DNA of 63,096 bases from Bacillota bacterium (GTDB lineage Bacteria; Bacillota; Clostridia; Acetivibrionales; DSM-1351): the NCBI GenBank assembly GCA_023409265.1, contig JAEYHZ010000032.1:1-63096 (forward strand). The letters are read 5' to 3'. The translations under genes were made by a program, and so were the position numbers. Each line of letters opens with the position of its first letter. Position 1 is the first letter of the stretch. Shown one piece after another: positions 60,658-63,096 of the stretch. The notes beneath the pieces were generated by a model. That model saw nothing but the letters and a program-made list of their open reading frames with translations. It was not told where the DNA came from and ran no database searches.

Positions 60658-62667
60658 ATGAAGCTTCAGACAAAGATCATATTACCAATTATGTTTTTAT
60701 TGATTCTGGTTCTAGTTTTAATGACAACCGTATCCTTTTATTTCGAAAAAGACCTGTTGAATACAAATATGGCGACATTAACAGAGTCTAAACTCAGTGA
60801 GTTGGAAGTACAAGTTAATAGAAATAAAACTGAGATTGAAGACCTTAAAAATGACCTTAGTAATACATATCTGGAAAAGGCACGAACTTTAGCTTATATA
60901 ATACAATTGAACCCACAGTCTATAGAATCATCTGACAGTCTAAATTCACTTATAAAAAATCTAAATATTGATGAAATACATGTTACTGATGAAAAAGGAA
61001 TAATAACCTGTACAACGGTTGATAAGTTTAAAGGATTTGATTTTGCATCATCAGATCAAAGTAAAGTATTTCTACCGGCCCTGACAGATAAAAACTTTCA
61101 ATTAGTCCAGGAACCTACTGAACGCGGGGCAGATAAAGTTCTGTTTCAGTATGTGGGAGTAGCACGTCTGGACAAGCCCGGTATTGTTCAGATAGGATTA
61201 ACACCTAAAAAACTGCAAGATGAAATTGCTAAGAATGATATTTCTACTATAGCCTCTAAGGTTAGTTTCGGAAAGGCTGGTTATGTATTTATCATTGACA
61301 AAACAGCGAATAAAATAATAAGCCATAAAGATGCTTCCTTAATCGGCAAAAGTTTGGATGACTTTGATTGGGGTAAGAACATCAAGGGCAAGGATACCGG
61401 GAGTTTTCAGTACACAATGGATAACATGCAAAAGCATATAAGCTTTAAAACTATTGATGGCTATATTCTGTGTGCCACAATTCCTGTTGATGAATTCACA
61501 GGCGGAATAATGTCCATGCTATATAAGATTATAATAATTTGTTTTATATCAATAGTATTGTATTTTATTCTCTCATATATATTAATAAAATTACTCATTA
61601 CAAATGAAATAAAAAAGCTTCTGAATTCAATAGAAGCTATTGGCAAAGGTGACCTTACAAAAGAAATTAACCTAACATCAAGCAAAGAGTTTAAAGAGTT
61701 CAGTCGTGGACTAAGCCTTATGACTAAAAACCTGAAAGCTTTAATAACCGAGAGCTTAGACGTAACAGCACAGCTAAATACAGTTGCTGATAAATTGGCA
61801 TTATCCGCTGAACAATCGGGTCAGGGAGCTGAAGATATAGCAGTAACGGTCAACGAATTGGCTCAGACAGCAAATACTCAGGCTGAAGGCGCTTCCAAGG
61901 GAGCTCAGCTTGCTAAAGAAGTCTTTGAAAAGGTTGAAACAATTGCACTCAGCGCAAAGGAAACAGCGCAAAGTACTACTGCAACAAATGAAATAATTAA
62001 GGCCGGTGTAACTGCTGTTGAAGAACAAAACGTTAAAATGAAGAAAAATTCAGAAAGCACGAAAGCTGTTAATAATGCAGTTGATGAACTGGCACATCAG
62101 GCTCAGGAAATAGGAAATATTACGGATGCAATTACCGGAATTGCATCCCAGACAAACATGTTGGCGCTTAATGCCGCAATTGAGGCTGCAAGAGCTGGAG
62201 AGGTTGGAAAGGGGTTTGCGGTTGTTGCAGATGAAGTAAGAAAATTAGCCGAGGGATCAACCGCAGCTGCGAAACAAATATCCAACATTATTATCGGTAT
62301 CCAAAAAAGCGTAGAAAATGCTAAGAATCAAGTTATGGCTTCAATTACTGCTGTTGAAGAGCAGCAACTTGCTGTGGAAAATACTCAGCAATCTTTTGAG
62401 AAAATTAAAGAATCATCTATATATGCTATAAAGCAGGTAAATGCTATATATGAAGCTACTAATGCAGTTATAAACAATATGCAGGAAATTGCTTTAGTTT
62501 CTGAAAATTCAGCAGCTGCTTCAGAGCAAAGTGCTGCCAGCACACAGGAAATATCTGCTTCAACACAAGAGCAATCGGCTGCCATGGAGGAAGTATCACA
62601 GATGGCTCAAAATTTGAAGGACATGGTAAATAAATTAAATCAGGCATCAAGTAAGTTTAGAGTTTAA
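60658..62667 (+). CDS. Methyl-accepting chemotaxis protein with Cache sensor
   Basis: 669 residues: TM1 (about 9-29), a dCache-like extracytoplasmic domain (about 35-280) with GKAGYVFIIDKTANKIISHK and a membrane-distal half around IDEIHVTDEKGIIT, TM2 (about 287-312), HAMP and a cytoplasmic signalling coiled coil. The hairpin tip has QTNMLALNAAIEAARAGE followed by FAVVADEVRKLAEGS. Ligand unknown. No che genes are adjacent. GAGAGGAG precedes the ATG; monocistronic, with a terminator downstream. Confidence 0.95.
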   Translation: MKLQTKIILPIMFLLILVLVLMTTVSFYFEKDLLNTNMATLTESKLSELEVQVNRNKTEIEDLKNDLSNTYLEKARTLAYIIQLNPQSIESSDSLNSLIKNLNIDEIHVTDEKGIITCTTVDKFKGFDFASSDQSKVFLPALTDKNFQLVQEPTERGADKVLFQYVGVARLDKPGIVQIGLTPKKLQDEIAKNDISTIASKVSFGKAGYVFIIDKTANKIISHKDASLIGKSLDDFDWGKNIKGKDTGSFQYTMDNMQKHISFKTIDGYILCATIPVDEFTGGIMSMLYKIIIICFISIVLYFILSYILIKLLITNEIKKLLNSIEAIGKGDLTKEINLTSSKEFKEFSRGLSLMTKNLKALITESLDVTAQLNTVADKLALSAEQSGQGAEDIAVTVNELAQTANTQAEGASKGAQLAKEVFEKVETIALSAKETAQSTTATNEIIKAGVTAVEEQNVKMKKNSESTKAVNNAVDELAHQAQEIGNITDAITGIASQTNMLALNAAIEAARAGEVGKGFAVVADEVRKLAEGSTAAAKQISNIIIGIQKSVENAKNQVMASITAVEEQQLAVENTQQSFEKIKESSIYAIKQVNAIYEATNAVINNMQEIALVSENSAAASEQSAASTQEISASTQEQSAAMEEVSQMAQNLKDMVNKLNQASSKFRV

Positions 62668-62695
62668 AAACTTTATTCCATTGAACTTTTTAATG

Positions 62696-62732
62696 AGGCT
62701 TGTGAGCAGCATTTTTGCTTACAAGCCTTTTT
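62696..62732 (+). terminator. Terminator after the chemoreceptor gene
   Basis: AGGCTTGTGAGC (62696-62707) and GCTTACAAGCCT (62717-62728) pair with one G-T and run into TTTTT. Confidence 0.85.
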
Positions 62733-63008
62733 GACTCTGTTTTTGTAAAGTTGTAATTATTGCAAATCCTTCATTTGTTATAAAACTCATGTCAAAGTAC
62801 ATGGCAATCAGAATATTACTTGAACAAAGAAAATACCAAAAAAAGGAGCATAGAGACACCATGGAAAAACCTCCAGTCCATGCAAACTTTAATAGGAGAT
62901 AGACTGGGATGCAGCATTTATTTTAAACCTTACTATAGGCTTAAGAGTAGGAAAAATAGTCGTTTTAAGGTAAGCGCTCTACAATAGAGTGCCTTGTAAA
63001 ATGAAATA
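62733..63008. other. Intergenic stretch, no gene
   Basis: Between two convergent units. A 13-codon frame at 62861 with AAAGGAG 12 bp upstream is too short to support. Otherwise nothing was seen. Confidence 0.4.
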
Positions 63009-63031
63009 GGATCGGCTATACCAGCCGATCC
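63009..63031 (-). terminator. Terminator of the gene leaving the window
   Basis: GGATCGGCT (63009-63017) and AGCCGATCC (63023-63031) form a perfect 9-bp stem, 6 bp past the minus-strand stop codon at 63038. T-rich DNA follows on that strand. Confidence 0.75.
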
Positions 63032-63037
63032 TTAAAA

Positions 63038-63096
63038 TTACCTTTTACATTCTGTTTGTACAGCCTTAGCCCAGGGCATCAGATCTTCCAGACTTT
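63038..63096 (-). CDS. C-terminal end of a gene cut by the window edge
   Basis: The minus-strand frame ends SLEDLMPWAKAVQTECKR and stops at TAA. The ending, a short helix with MPWAK and a Cys, is reminiscent of small flavodoxin-like proteins, but about 18 residues cannot support an assignment. The terminator just after the stop supports a real gene. Confidence 0.5.
   Translation of the reverse strand, partial: SLEDLMPWAKAVQTECKR

Noticed and set aside
62861..62902. Thirteen-codon frame with AAAGGAG upstream
   Set aside because: Too short and without recognisable composition. The ribosome site is 12 bp away, and the region contains no other gene signal.

Overview
The window looks like a chromosomal segment of a low-GC, Gram-positive, anaerobic, spore-forming Firmicute, most like the cellulolytic Ruminiclostridium / Clostridium cluster III group. 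The reasons are A+T-rich codon use, strong AGGAGG-type ribosome binding sites, a flavodiiron protein with RIC/hemerythrin proteins, several YesM/AraC-type two-component systems next to sugar ABC importers that lack their own ATPase, a Cthe_2159-type carbohydrate-binding protein and a GH65 phosphorylase. The species is not determined.

Layout. 1-6750: O2/NO defence and sensing (flavodiiron protein, RIC iron-sulfur repair protein, DUF1858, DUF438-hemerythrin-PAS, an orphan MASE3-PAS histidine kinase, a small hemerythrin-like protein). 6755-8540 (-): ECF sigma factor with a DUF4179 anti-sigma-like membrane protein. 9023-20512: an unusual nine-gene block: OmpR-type two-component pair, two FtsX/MacB-like membrane proteins, an ABC ATPase whose catalytic motifs are all degenerate, MalF- and MalG-type importer permeases, a HlyD/MacA-type adaptor, and a lipoprotein joining a predicted beta-propeller to a solute-binding domain. 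This is the best candidate for an undescribed system. 20826-29221: a locus resembling the published CuaDSR/CuaABC cellodextrin sensing and uptake system: binding protein, YesM-type kinase, AraC-type regulator, two permeases and a second, paralogous binding protein. A 45-bp box is shared by the two binding-protein/permease transcription units.

29484-31160: SH3b exported protein. 31269-32453: a 51-residue small protein and a MerR/GyrI-like regulator with a textbook 19-bp-spacer promoter. 32626-36274 (-): DUF4956 membrane protein, VTC/CYTH polyphosphate-polymerase-like protein and Cthe_2159-family lipoprotein. 36420-39714 (-): metallophosphoesterase, DUF4474 protein, diguanylate cyclase. 39980-48169: mixed envelope genes (Ig-like protein, CDP-alcohol phosphatidyltransferase, lipase-like hydrolase, NarL/DesK-type two-component pair, LysM/stalk protein, a leaderless CBM25/53-like protein). 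48266: tRNA-Lys(CTT). 48449-58366 (-): complete alpha-glucobiose module: kinase, AraC-type regulator, binding protein, two permeases, GH65 phosphorylase and beta-phosphoglucomutase. 58847-63096: zinc-ribbon membrane protein, GC-rich opp remnants, a chemoreceptor and the 3' end of a gene running out of the window.

How the genes work together. Three separate two-component systems sit directly beside importers of the MalFG type and none of the importers has a functional ATPase gene beside it, so a shared MsmX-type ATPase elsewhere is expected. In the GH65 module, imported disaccharide would be phosphorolysed to beta-glucose 1-phosphate and then converted to glucose 6-phosphate. Non-coding structure is rich: two palindrome-based repeat families, one of which (8857-8995 and 22313-22432) sits in the leaders of two-component genes and can form mutually exclusive hairpins, and a perfect TGTGA-N6-TCACA dyad in front of the hemerythrin gene. 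No CRISPR array, rRNA or intact insertion sequence was seen.
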